A DNA stretch of 47,948 bases from Bacteroidota bacterium (GCA_013289095.1 JABDAO010000011.1:1-47948), one strand, 5' to 3'; shown: positions 32,267-40,976, numbered from the stretch's first letter. Notes: a model not told the origin generated them from the letters alone. Numbers and translations are program-made.

Positions 32267-32995
32267 ATGAAATTATTTTGCCTGTGTATTCTACTCTCAG
32301 TAAAAATATCAGATGCCTTCGCTCAGAAAGATAGTAGTTTGGCACTTAAACCAATAATCTGTCATTGGGGACTCTATTACAGCCCAACTTATACGGTTCC
32401 TGTCACCCCCAAAATCTGGGATGTAGCTTTCAAAACCACAGGAACGGCAGAATGGGGTTCTGAAATTGGGAGCAGGATCGTTTTTCGGCTGAACCACTTT
32501 TTTTCCTTTGCAACGGGCCTTTCTTATAGTGTGATGAATTACCATACTCATATCTCTGGTACGGACAATTATTTGGTGCAGTCCGGAAGCCAATATTTAC
32601 CGGCTAGCAGTCTATTCATATTAAATGAAAATTGCTCCTATTATTCAATGAATGTTCCATTGTATCTTATTGGATCATTTTCATTCGGTCGCTTCCAATA
32701 TTACGCTGGCATTGGAGAAGAGAATTCGTTTTTCACCCGTTATATTCAACGTGACATAACAACCGATCAAAACACCACCAGAAATTTAACCACTGAATAT
32801 TTACCACGAAATCTTTATGACGAATTGTATTTCAGACCAGGAGTATTTATTGGTTCAAGTGTTAAGCACAAGAGCCGCATGAGTTTTTATTGTGAGGCAG
32901 GCGTTAAAGAATACAAATTCGGGAATGGGTATTTTGCAAACCTATACAATGCTTACATTAATTTCGGAATACTGTTTGCACCTTTTATGAGATAA
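32267..32995 (+). CDS. Outer-membrane beta-barrel protein
   Basis: A 242-residue protein. The track start at 32207 precedes a polar segment; the ATG at 32267 begins a signal peptide (MKLFCLCILLSVKISDAFAQ). The body alternates hydrophobic and polar residues as short strands (RIVFRLNHFFSFATGLSYSVM, YYSMNVPLYLIGSFSFGRFQYYAGIG, RMSFYCEAGVKEYKF) and ends with an aromatic-containing strand (YINFGILFAPFM). This fits the 8-strand OmpA/PorT-like barrel (outer membrane protein beta-barrel domain). It probably belongs to the same envelope cluster as the PorV-like gene. The exact role is unknown. Confidence 0.72.
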   Translation: MKLFCLCILLSVKISDAFAQKDSSLALKPIICHWGLYYSPTYTVPVTPKIWDVAFKTTGTAEWGSEIGSRIVFRLNHFFSFATGLSYSVMNYHTHISGTDNYLVQSGSQYLPASSLFILNENCSYYSMNVPLYLIGSFSFGRFQYYAGIGEENSFFTRYIQRDITTDQNTTRNLTTEYLPRNLYDELYFRPGVFIGSSVKHKSRMSFYCEAGVKEYKFGNGYFANLYNAYINFGILFAPFMR

Positions 32996-33006
32996 AATTA
33001 AATGAG

Positions 33007-33095
33007 GGGCATCTCTAATAACCCCACTTTATAGACCTCTCCCTGTCCCTCCACCAAGGGGAGGGAATGTTTGGAAGGGGTTATTAGAGATGCCC
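33007..33095. repeat. Dispersed palindromic element, copy 2 (89 bp)
   Basis: GGGCATCTCTAATAACCCC at the left and GGGGTTATTAGAGATGCCC at the right are perfect 19-bp inverted repeats. The interior is the reverse complement of copies 1 and 3, so it is inserted in the other orientation. It lies 11 bp after the barrel gene. The remaining gap to 33325 has a run of TCCGTG motifs (about 33150-33180), a phrase also seen near 38500. Confidence 0.85.
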
Positions 33096-33325
33096 ATTCT
33101 TTTGTATTTAGCACAGCAAACACAAAGATGACAGGATATAATATTCTCCGTGAACCTCCGTGCTCTCCCTACCTCCGTGTTAAATCCGATGCAGGTCAAG
33201 TACAACCCGCGCCTCATTTTGACCAAACTCACGCCTTTTCTTGACCGCCATCATTTACCGCCCCGCTTTCACTCAGTTTCTTTGCACTGACCACGAGTAG
33301 ATAAAAACGAAAAAACAGAAATGCC

Positions 33326-33991
33326 ATGAAAACAGATTCAGAAATCCAAAAAGATGTAATGGACGAGCTAGGCTGGGAACCATTACTCAATGCCACCGAA
33401 ATAGGTGTGGCCGTAAAAAACGCCATCGTCACCCTCAGCGGTACGGTTGATACCTATGCCAAAAAGATGGCAGCCGAAGCTGCCTCGAAACGGGTGATGG
33501 GTGTAAAAGCCGTAGTCGAGGAAATTGATGTAAGGCTAAGTTCCATGGGCCGGAGGACAGATGCCGATATTGCCCAGGCTGCCCTCAATGCCCTGACCTG
33601 GAATACATCCATCCCCGAAGACCGGATCAAGCTAAAGGTCGAAAACGGATGGGTAACACTCGATGGGGAGGTTGAATGGGAAAGCCAGCGCACCGGTGCA
33701 AAATTTGCCGTTCACAACCTGGTAGGCGTGGTGGGCATCACCAACAACATCAAACTTGCTCCCATCCTCAAAAGCCAGGATATCAAGACCAAGATTGTGG
33801 CTGCTTTCCACCGCAGCGCTACCGTCGATTCCAGCCGCATCAGCGTCCTGACCGATGGAAGCAAGGTTACCCTCATTGGCAAAGTTCGTACCCTGGCCGA
33901 AAAAGAAGATGCCGAAGATGCTGCCTACCTGGCCCCCGGTGTGAGCAGGGTAGAAAACAAACTCGAAATCGAACATGAAATCTTTGCCTGA
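33326..33991 (+). CDS. Triple BON-domain protein
   Basis: A 221-residue protein made of three BON (OsmY/phospholipid-binding) domains: about 3-70 (DVMDELGWEP, VTLSGTVDTYAKKMAAEAASKRVMGVKAVVEEI), about 77-145 (IAQAALNALTWNTSIPEDRIKLKVENGWVTLDGEVE) and about 150-218 (DIKTKIVAAFHRSATVDSSRISVLTDGSKVTLIGKV). Each has the conserved hydrophobic-G-x-V core. There is no signal peptide, so it is cytoplasmic or exported by other means. OsmY-like relatives respond to osmotic or envelope stress. It is a single gene. Confidence 0.92.
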   Translation: MKTDSEIQKDVMDELGWEPLLNATEIGVAVKNAIVTLSGTVDTYAKKMAAEAASKRVMGVKAVVEEIDVRLSSMGRRTDADIAQAALNALTWNTSIPEDRIKLKVENGWVTLDGEVEWESQRTGAKFAVHNLVGVVGITNNIKLAPILKSQDIKTKIVAAFHRSATVDSSRISVLTDGSKVTLIGKVRTLAEKEDAEDAAYLAPGVSRVENKLEIEHEIFA

Positions 33992-34666
33992 TTTTCAACT
34001 TCAGCATACCCTACTCTTCCCTCCTGGCTTCAGATTGAGTAAATCAGTCTACCGAATGTCAGAGGGGAGAGTTTTTTTTGAAATGAATGTTGAAACACAA
34101 ACCAGGGTTCACGGCCAGTGAGAAAAACCACCGGTATGTTTGCATTCAGTCAAAACGTGTGGTATGAAATCGGGATGCATTTGAAAGAGCAAAACGGTGA
34201 AAAAGGATATGAATTCAAAAATCAGTCAAATTTGTACTGGCTTTGCCTGCAAAACCACCTTCTAAAACCCATACAGCGCTGGGCTTGCGTCAACTATCAA
34301 AGCGATCAACAGGATAAAAAAACACGTTTTCCTGATAATTACTAGTTTCTCTCCCCGGTCCTGTACATCAGATAAACGCATCTTAAAAAACGAAAAATAA
34401 CACGACTTCATGTAATATCTTTTGAAGTGTTCTGTTATTAATATCTGAAAGTGTAATTATATTTTCCCGATTAAAAGATCGTTTAAAATGAAAATGCTTC
34501 AAAAACAACAAATACAGTTCGAAAAAAATCTGGTTACGGGTGCTGGGCGTTGTTCGGTAATTAGCAGGTGTAGTACAAAAGGGGTTTGAGGGACTGCTTT
34601 GGAATACTAAAATGCGTTTATGTCATTTAATTTCATGTTGCTGTGAAAAAAATCCTTTTTGTAAGC
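33992..34666. other. Gap without a convincing gene
   Basis: A 75-codon ORF (34118-34345) has no recognisable motif and no typical promoter. Otherwise I see nothing beyond AT-rich sequence leading into the palindrome array. Confidence 0.4.
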
Positions 34667-34952
34667 TTTTCAAACCTTTTTGATATCAAAAAGGTTTGAA
34701 AACATTCCTCTTAGAACCATTTTGATATCAAAAAGGATTTGATTCACACCTTTCAAAACCATTCTGACATCAAAAATATCTCAATTGATACATTTTAAAA
34801 CTGTTTAGATATCAAAAGATTTTTAATTCAACCCATTTAAAACCTTTTAGATATCAAAAAGGTTTTAATTCAAGCCGTTCAAAACCATTTTGACATCAAA
34901 AAGGTTTTGATTCACATCATTTAAAACCTTTTTGATATCAAAAAGGTTTTAT
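34667..34952. repeat. Seven palindromes with an exact 42-bp period
   Basis: GATATC or GACATC centres occur at 34682, 34724, 34766, 34808, 34850, 34892 and 34934, every 42 bp without exception. The first unit is a perfect 36-nt palindrome (34667-34702), the last a perfect 30-nt one with AAAACCTTTTTGATATC as one half. Inner copies carry mismatches that mostly do not destroy the dyad. Spacers of about 14 bp (GATTCACAnnATTT type) are also similar. As RNA this would fold into a row of long A-U rich stems. Confidence 0.92.
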
Positions 34953-34971
34953 TTGGTTTGCATTGGCTTCA

Positions 34972-35063
34972 GGGCATCTCTAATAACCCCTTCCAAACAT
35001 TCCCTTCCGCCTGAGGCGGAGAGGGACAGGGAGGGGTCTATAAAGTGGGGTTATTAGAGATGC
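34972..35063. repeat. Dispersed palindromic element, copy 3 (92 bp)
   Basis: Same arms as copies 1 and 2 (GGGCATCTCTAATAACCCC and GGGGTTATTAGAGATGC) and an inner CCGCCTGAGGCGG hairpin. It ends 3 bp before the stop codon of the leftward gene, so it may serve as that gene's terminator. Confidence 0.85.
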
Positions 35064-35066
35064 ACT

Positions 35067-35687
35067 CTATTCCTTCTCAATCACACACTTAAAAAAGCCC
35101 TTCATCCCGGCCGAAAAAACAGCTCGTTGAACTTCCTTACTAAACTCCTCTCCAAAATTGGATTCTCCAAAACTGCCTTTTCCATCAAAGGAAAGATAAC
35201 CTCTTAGTTCTTCTCCTGTTCCGGTGTTCGTGGTTTGAAGTATCAGTTCCTGAGTCACCGGACTTAGATGAATATCGGCTGGCGAAAAATCGAAGGAATA
35301 CATGAAGGTGGTAGTGAACAGGCCTCCTGCCATCCGTACGGTCAGCTCATGGTAACAACATACCGAAGGCCCGGTAATTACAAGCAACAGCGTATCATGA
35401 TGTGAAATGCACCGGCAAAACAAGAGCAAAGCTTCCCCGCAATCGCCCGAAGCCTCGATATTGGCCTGGATAGGTGCATTGAAAAAATCTTCGAGGCCCC
35501 CATAGAACAAAGACGAATCGCGCAAGGTATCCTGTCTTATAAAAAGCAGATCATGCAGTTTCCGGTCATACCGGATGCTGTCATATCGTATGCTGTCAAG
35601 ACGCGCAGGAACCGCTGTCTGGGCATGAACAAATGCATGCAGACAAAGGAACAGGAACAAAAAAAGAACCCGGTATCTGTAGGGCAT
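35067..35687 (-). CDS. Exported protein of unknown function
   Basis: A 206-residue protein. The track start at 35792 would put a charged stretch before the signal; the ATG at 35687 gives a clean signal peptide (YRYRVLFLFLFLCLHAFVHAQ). The promoter at 35715-35744 starts transcription just upstream, which confirms this start. The mature part has a duplicated YDSIRYD phrase, several cysteines (SGDCGEALLLFCRCISHH, GPSVCCYHEL) and a C-terminal part TGTGEELRGYLSFDGKG. This layout recalls TonB-C-like or DUF domains in Bacteroidota periplasmic proteins, but I do not recognise the family. Single gene. Confidence 0.72.
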   Translation of the reverse strand: MPYRYRVLFLFLFLCLHAFVHAQTAVPARLDSIRYDSIRYDRKLHDLLFIRQDTLRDSSLFYGGLEDFFNAPIQANIEASGDCGEALLLFCRCISHHDTLLLVITGPSVCCYHELTVRMAGGLFTTTFMYSFDFSPADIHLSPVTQELILQTTNTGTGEELRGYLSFDGKGSFGESNFGEEFSKEVQRAVFSAGMKGFFKCVIEKE

Positions 35688-35714
35688 ACGTGAATTTACT
35701 GAATTAAATAGTCG

Positions 35715-35744
35715 CAAAGATACAGGCAAAGCACCCAGGTTCAA
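35715..35744 (-). promoter_or_regulatory. Consensus promoter of the exported-protein gene
   Basis: On the minus strand a TTG (plus 35742-35744, preceded by T), a 19-bp spacer and TATCTTTG (plus 35715-35722) match the Bacteroidota consensus exactly, 28 bp upstream of the preferred ATG. Confidence 0.75.
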
Positions 35745-35773
35745 AGAAGAATCCGCTGTACTCCTCTCCTCCT

Positions 35774-36004
35774 CACAAACACACGTTGTCAATAGACAGA
35801 CATACTCATACTCCTGACAAACACACTTTGTCTACAGACAGATATACTCATACTCCAGACAAACACACTTTGCCTACAGACAGAAATACTCATACTCCTG
35901 ACAAACACACTTTGCCTACAGACAGAAATACTCATCCTCCTACCAATTATACCCTGAATATTGACAGACATATTCAAACTCCTGGAAAGCATCCTCTTCT
36001 CTTT
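35774..36004. repeat. Array of eleven 21-bp units in alternating pairs
   Basis: Eleven 21-bp blocks alternate between two types: GACAnAnATACTCATACTCC and GACAAACACACTTTGCCTAC, so the full repeat is 42 bp. Both types begin with GACAnAnAnACT. The last three blocks are diverged. The array begins 30 bp upstream of the -33 box of the leftward gene and ends about 175 bp before xdhC. The track ORFs over it are heptapeptide repeats and are not called. Confidence 0.88.
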
Positions 36005-36178
36005 CCAAACTATCTCCATCAGTTCCCGATTTCAGGACTGAGGTGGGCAGCGACGTTCAGCAGGCAGCTCCAATTTCAACGAAAATTGATGCATTTACCC
36101 TACATCAGGGCCTGAAAAAACTGCAATATTTTGCCTAATATTGTTGTATCCCTCTTTTTACAGGGATAGAAGTACCAC

Positions 36179-36946
36179 GTGAGCAGCATCTACCAGAAAA
36201 TAACAGAGATAGAAAACGGCAATCAAAAGGCCGCTTTGTGTACCATTGTTTCCACGAAAGGCTCTGCCCCCCGAAAAACAGGGGCCAAGATGCTGGTCTA
36301 TGCCGATGGCAGGCTGGAAGGAACCATTGGAGGCGGGGCCCTTGAAAAGAAGGTTACCGAACAGGCCCTCGAAGCGCTGCGGAACAATGCCCCAACCATG
36401 GTTGTTCATCATCTGGTAAGTGAACTGGCCATGTGCTGCGGAGGCACCGTACAGCTTTTTATAGAACCCATCATGAACAGAAAGAAACTCTATATCTTCG
36501 GGGCAGGCCATACCGGAAAAGCCCTCGCAGGCTTTGCGGCCGCGCTCGACTTTAACGTAACCCTCGTAGACGACCGGTACGACACACTCGAAAACACCGT
36601 TTTGCCCGATTGTACCGTGATGCATGAACACCATACCCATGCCATCACCCAACTGCCGTTTGATGAACATACCTTTATTGTAATTCTTACCTACACCCAT
36701 GCCAACGACCGGGAGATCCTGGCCCTGGTTTCCCAAAAACAACATGGTTATATTGGCATGATCGGAAGCGAACGCAAGGTATTGGTGGCCCGTAAAAACC
36801 TCGTTGCCTCGAATATGATGAACGAAGCCGAACTGGATGCCATTGATATGCCCATCGGAATCGATATCCGCGCCATTACCCCGCAGGAGATTGCCATCAG
36901 CATCCTGGCCAAACTCATTGATGTGCGAAACACCCAAACAGCTTAG
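36179..36946 (+). CDS. xdhC: XdhC/CoxI-family molybdenum-cofactor maturation protein
   Basis: A 255-residue protein. The start is GTG at 36179, decided by an in-frame TAG at 36167-36169 and no ATG before residue 38. The N-terminal XdhC/CoxI domain has STKGSAPRKTGAKM and the conserved EGTIGGGALE; a cysteine pair lies in ELAMCCGGTVQLF. The C-terminal Rossmann domain has KLYIFGAGHTGKALAG and ends with GIDIRAITPQEIAISILAKLI. XdhC binds molybdenum cofactor, promotes its sulphuration and hands it to xanthine dehydrogenase. It is the first gene of a xdhC-xdhA-xdhB unit, with 12 bp to xdhA. Confidence 0.93.
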   Translation: MSSIYQKITEIENGNQKAALCTIVSTKGSAPRKTGAKMLVYADGRLEGTIGGGALEKKVTEQALEALRNNAPTMVVHHLVSELAMCCGGTVQLFIEPIMNRKKLYIFGAGHTGKALAGFAAALDFNVTLVDDRYDTLENTVLPDCTVMHEHHTHAITQLPFDEHTFIVILTYTHANDREILALVSQKQHGYIGMIGSERKVLVARKNLVASNMMNEAELDAIDMPIGIDIRAITPQEIAISILAKLIDVRNTQTA

Positions 36947-36958
36947 AAAATCAGTTTC

Positions 36959-38440
36959 ATGCAGGATACCATTTCATTTGTTCTCGACGGAAAAATACAA
37001 CGTCTCGATTTTAAAGGGGCCTATACCCCAACCACCACGGTGCTTAACTACCTGCGTGCCGGTCTCAGCCACAAAGGTGTTAAAGAAGGATGTGCCGAAG
37101 GCGATTGCGGAGCCTGTACCGTTGTGATTGCCGATCTGGATGGAGCCAACAAACTGCGTTACCAGGCCTGGGATTCCTGTCTGATATTCCTGCCCATGAT
37201 ACATGGCAAACAGCTCATTACTGTCGAAAATCTGAAACACAAGATGAACGGCATCGAAGCGCTGCACCCTGTCCAGGAAAACATGGTGAACTGCAACGGA
37301 AGCCAGTGTGGATACTGCACACCGGGTATTGTCATGTCGCTTTTTGCATTGTATAAAACAGAAGCCAGGCCTACACATGCCAGTATTGAAGATGCCCTTA
37401 CCGGCAATCTGTGCCGTTGCACCGGTTACAAACCAATCATCGAAGCAGCGGCAAAAGCCTGTGTGCATGATGGCAGAGATCAATTTACAGATCAGGAGCA
37501 GGACATTATTCATTTATTGTTGGAAATCAGAGCCGATGAAAAACCGGTTTCTGTTCATACCGGCGCCCAAAGCTATTTTCAACCCTTGACACGTACACAA
37601 GCCCTGGAATCGAGAAACAAAAAACAAGAGGCTATCCTGATAAGCGGGGCCAGTGATATAGCGCTGAGGGTCACCAAACGGCATGAGATCCTAAGTGAAA
37701 TAATCGACCTCTCGCATGTAGAAGAATTCAAACAATTCAGTACCGAAAACAACCGCATGACATTTGGGGCAGGCATGAGCCTGGAGGACGTAAGGAAACA
37801 TGCTAAAAATCTGCTGCCTGCCTTGTATGATGCGCTTTCTGTGTTCGGTTCGCGTCAGATCCGCTCGGTGGCTACGCTGGGCGGTAACCTGGGCTCGGCA
37901 TCGCCCATTGGCGATACCTTGCCGGTACTGATGGCCTATGACGCTTCGATTACACTCGAAAGCGTACAGGGCGAACGAACCGTGAACATCAACAACTTCA
38001 TACTCGGTTACCGCAAAACAGACCGCAAACCCCACGAACTGATTACCCGCGTGAGCATACCCAAGCCACGAAAACAAACCCTTTTAAAATTCTACAAAGT
38101 ATCAAAACGCAAGGATCTGGATATTTCGACCGTGAGCGCCGGGTTCAGCTTGGCGCTGGATGAAGACAAGGTAAAATCAATCACCCTTGCTTACGGGGGG
38201 ATGGCAGCCCTTACCAAACGCGCTTCGGCAGCAGAGGCTTTTTTAACCGGCAAGAAATGGGAACGCAGGGTTGTTGAGCAGGCCATGGAATTAATCATCC
38301 AGGATTTTACCCCGATCTCCGATGCCCGTTCGGGCGCTGTGTTCAGAAGCCTGGCGGCGAAGAATCTGTTGCTGAAATTTTGGTCGGAAACGGCAGCTGC
38401 TGTTTCGTCACCATTCAGTGATTCTGACGGAACCGGCTAA
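36959..38440 (+). CDS. xdhA: Xanthine dehydrogenase small subunit (2Fe-2S and FAD)
   Basis: A 493-residue electron-transfer subunit (named XdhA in Rhodobacter/Pseudomonas usage). The plant-type 2Fe-2S domain has CAEGDCGACTV (about residue 44) with the fourth Cys in WDSC. The second, four-helix 2Fe-2S domain has CGYCTPG and CRCTGY (about 118-155). The FAD domain follows (about 220-400) with the pyrophosphate loop TLGGNLGSASPIGD and SVATLGGN. The CO-dehydrogenase flavoprotein C-terminal domain ends the protein. It passes electrons from the molybdenum site to NAD+. All Fe-S cysteines are present. Confidence 0.94.
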   Translation: MQDTISFVLDGKIQRLDFKGAYTPTTTVLNYLRAGLSHKGVKEGCAEGDCGACTVVIADLDGANKLRYQAWDSCLIFLPMIHGKQLITVENLKHKMNGIEALHPVQENMVNCNGSQCGYCTPGIVMSLFALYKTEARPTHASIEDALTGNLCRCTGYKPIIEAAAKACVHDGRDQFTDQEQDIIHLLLEIRADEKPVSVHTGAQSYFQPLTRTQALESRNKKQEAILISGASDIALRVTKRHEILSEIIDLSHVEEFKQFSTENNRMTFGAGMSLEDVRKHAKNLLPALYDALSVFGSRQIRSVATLGGNLGSASPIGDTLPVLMAYDASITLESVQGERTVNINNFILGYRKTDRKPHELITRVSIPKPRKQTLLKFYKVSKRKDLDISTVSAGFSLALDEDKVKSITLAYGGMAALTKRASAAEAFLTGKKWERRVVEQAMELIIQDFTPISDARSGAVFRSLAAKNLLLKFWSETAAAVSSPFSDSDGTG

Positions 38441-38623
38441 GGTAACGCCCTTGACGCTAAGGACACGAAGGCACACTCAGGGTTTAATTGATTGAAGGTC
38501 TTCGTGTTTCTCAGTGCCCTCCGTGCCAAGGGGGCTACCTTCAGCGCAAAGAAATAAAGCCAGTACCGTTTTCGCCTGAACAATAATTTTTAAAAAAATA
38601 TTCAAGCCAATTTATAAACCCGC
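38441..38623 (+). other. Hairpin-rich gap inside the xdh operon
   Basis: A 183-bp gap separates xdhA and xdhB. ACACGAAG (38463-38470) pairs with CTTCGTGT (38500-38507), and the outer segments GCTAAGGTAACGCC and GGCTACCTTCAGCGC are also roughly complementary, giving a long imperfect hairpin. It could attenuate or process the transcript, or be another dispersed palindromic repeat. The GTGCCCTCCGTG phrase recalls the TCCGTG run near 33150. Confidence 0.4.
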
Positions 38624-40939
38624 ATGAACAAATCCATCCCACACGACAGCGCCATCAAACACGTAAGCGGAGAATCTGTTTACATTGATGATATGCTTGT
38701 AAATGCCCAGTTGCTCCATGGCCGTGTGGTCTATAGCAAACATGCTCATGCCAGGGTGTTGTCGATAGAGCTGTCGGCAGCAAAAGCATTGCCAGGCGTT
38801 CTTTCTGTGCTCTACAGCGCCGACATACCGGGGCATAACCAGATGGGCCCCGTGATTCATGATGAACCGTGTCTGGCGGTGGATCAAGTGCATTGCGTAG
38901 GCCAGGCCCTGGTGCTGATAGCTGCCGTGTCGGAAGAAATTGCCATACAGGCCGAAGCCTTGATAAAGATTGAATACGAAGAACTGCCGGCAATTCTCGA
39001 CATCCGTTCGGCCATCGAACAAAATTCATTCCTTGCCCCTCCCCGCTTCATGAAACGCGGAGATGCCGATGCCGCTTTAAAAACAGCTATGCATGTTATT
39101 AAAGGAGAAATCGAGACCGGTGCTCAAGAACACTGGTACCTCGAAACACAAACCTGTTTGTGCATACCGGGCGAAGACAAGGAAATAACCGCCTACAGCT
39201 CCACCCAGCACCCGTCTGAAACACAGGCCATCATTGCCGAAGTCCTGGGAATAGCAAAGAACGAAGTGGTGGTTGAAATACGCCGTATGGGCGGGGCTTT
39301 CGGAGGCAAGGAAACCCAGGCCAATTGGATTGCTGCCTGGTGTGCCCTGCTCTGTCAGGCCACCAAACGCCCGGTAAAGATCCGTTTGTTTCGCGACGAC
39401 GATCAGATCATCACAGGCAAACGTCACCCCTACCTGATCAAATACGAAGTTGGTTTTGATGAATGCGGAAAGATCTCTGCCCTGAAATTCGAACAGAATG
39501 CCGACGGAGGCTATGCCACCGATCTGAGCATGGCCATCCTCGAACGCGCCATGCTTCATGCCGACAGCAGTTATTTTATCCCCAACATGCATGTTACGGG
39601 AAGGGCCTGCCGTACAAACCTCCCATCGAACACGGCCTTCAGGGGTTTTGGGGGGCCGCAAGGCATGGCCGGTATGGAAACCGTCATAGACCGCATTGCC
39701 CGGTTCCTGAAAAAGGACGGGGCTGAAATCCGAAAACTTAATTTCTATGGAACAGAAACCAACAACATCACGCATTACGGTCAGGAGGTAGAACTCAACC
39801 GTCTGCACATCCTGTATGACCAATTGATGGCTTCGAGCGATTATCTGGAACGGAGAAAATCTGTCAACACCTTCAATGCAAAGCATGAGTTTTACAAAAA
39901 AGGAATTGCCCTCACGCCGGTCAAGTTTGGCATTTCGTTCACCACTTCTTTTCTGAACCAGGCCGGTGCCTTGGTCAATATCTATAAAGACGGCACCGTG
40001 CTTGTAAATCACGGGGGCACCGAAATGGGACAAGGCCTGAACACCAAGATCCTTCAAATAGCTGCGGCTGAGCTGGGAATCAGTACCTCGTTCATCAAAG
40101 TAAATGCTACGAATACGTCAAAAGTTCCAAACACTTCGGCCACGGCGGCATCGGCCGGAACAGATCTGAACGGCATGGCCGTAAAAGTTGCCATTGATAT
40201 ACTCAAAGGAAGAATTGCGGAAGTGATGGCTTCGGAATTCTCGAAGAAATCAACCGGAGAACCCAGCCTCGCAGCTGACCTTGTTTTTAGTGACGATGTC
40301 ATCACCGACAGTAAATACCCCGATCGGAACATTGCCTTTGCCGATGCCATGCCCCTGGTGCATTTCAACCAGGTAAGCCTGAGCGCAGCAGGATTTTACC
40401 GCACACCCGATATAGGGTGGGACAAGGCAACAGGCTGGGGTAAGCCCTTTAATTATTTTGCATTCGGGATGTGCGTAAGCGAAGTGCTGGTTGATACACT
40501 AACCGGTTTTCACAAAAATCTGAGAACGGATATCTTACACGATGTAGGCGATTCGATCAACCCCGGGCTTGACATCGGTCAGGTAGAAGGAGGGTATATA
40601 CAAGGCGTTGGCTGGTGTACCACCGAAGAAGTAAAATGGAATGCAAACGGGCATCTGCTGAACCACAGCCCCGATACCTATAAGATACCCTCGGTACAGG
40701 ACATCCCGGCCGACTTCCGCACGCATCTGCTGCAAAGCGCACCCAACCCCCGGGCCATACGCAAGAGCAAGGCTGTGGCCGAGCCCCCGCTTATGCTTGC
40801 CTTTGCTACCTGGCTGGCCATTAAAGATGCCGTGTCGGCAGTAGGCAATCATGCATTTGAACCGGAGTTTAAATTGCCAGCTACCAATGAAGTGATTTTG
40901 TTGAGTATTGAGGGGTTGAGAAAAAAGACGAAATCCTGA
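38624..40939 (+). CDS. xdhB: Xanthine dehydrogenase molybdenum-binding subunit
   Basis: A 771-residue large subunit. The N-terminal a/b hammerhead domain (SAIKHVSGESVYIDDM, about 9-115) precedes the Mo-binding domains: GGAFGGKETQ (about 222-231), CRTNLPSNTAFRGFGGPQ (about 325-343), and GGTEMGQGLNTKILQIAA (about 465). The C-terminal AVAEPPLMLAFA (about 710) contains the Glu that acts as general base in xanthine dehydrogenases. It hydroxylates hypoxanthine and xanthine to urate. Length and motif set match bacterial XdhB. Together with XdhA and the maturation factor XdhC it feeds the urate-degradation genes farther right. Confidence 0.94.
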   Translation: MNKSIPHDSAIKHVSGESVYIDDMLVNAQLLHGRVVYSKHAHARVLSIELSAAKALPGVLSVLYSADIPGHNQMGPVIHDEPCLAVDQVHCVGQALVLIAAVSEEIAIQAEALIKIEYEELPAILDIRSAIEQNSFLAPPRFMKRGDADAALKTAMHVIKGEIETGAQEHWYLETQTCLCIPGEDKEITAYSSTQHPSETQAIIAEVLGIAKNEVVVEIRRMGGAFGGKETQANWIAAWCALLCQATKRPVKIRLFRDDDQIITGKRHPYLIKYEVGFDECGKISALKFEQNADGGYATDLSMAILERAMLHADSSYFIPNMHVTGRACRTNLPSNTAFRGFGGPQGMAGMETVIDRIARFLKKDGAEIRKLNFYGTETNNITHYGQEVELNRLHILYDQLMASSDYLERRKSVNTFNAKHEFYKKGIALTPVKFGISFTTSFLNQAGALVNIYKDGTVLVNHGGTEMGQGLNTKILQIAAAELGISTSFIKVNATNTSKVPNTSATAASAGTDLNGMAVKVAIDILKGRIAEVMASEFSKKSTGEPSLAADLVFSDDVITDSKYPDRNIAFADAMPLVHFNQVSLSAAGFYRTPDIGWDKATGWGKPFNYFAFGMCVSEVLVDTLTGFHKNLRTDILHDVGDSINPGLDIGQVEGGYIQGVGWCTTEEVKWNANGHLLNHSPDTYKIPSVQDIPADFRTHLLQSAPNPRAIRKSKAVAEPPLMLAFATWLAIKDAVSAVGNHAFEPEFKLPATNEVILLSIEGLRKKTKS

Positions 40940-40976
40940 TTTTTTTCGTAAATTCATCGAACTTAATTTGCTGGAC

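Noticed and set aside
34118-34345. 75-codon ORF MRKTTGMFAFSQ
   Set aside because: No motif or promoter; near the palindrome array and of ordinary composition. Not supported.
34667-34952. Palindrome array as a CRISPR
   Set aside because: The spacers are similar to each other, only about 14 bp long, and no cas genes are in the window.
35786-36115. 109-codon plus-strand ORF (DRxTHTPDKHTL repeats)
   Set aside because: It is the translation of the 21-bp array and begins inside it; the region contains the promoter area of the leftward gene.
39077-40057. 326-codon minus-strand ORF opposite xdhB
   Set aside because: Shadow of the strongly supported xdhB frame.
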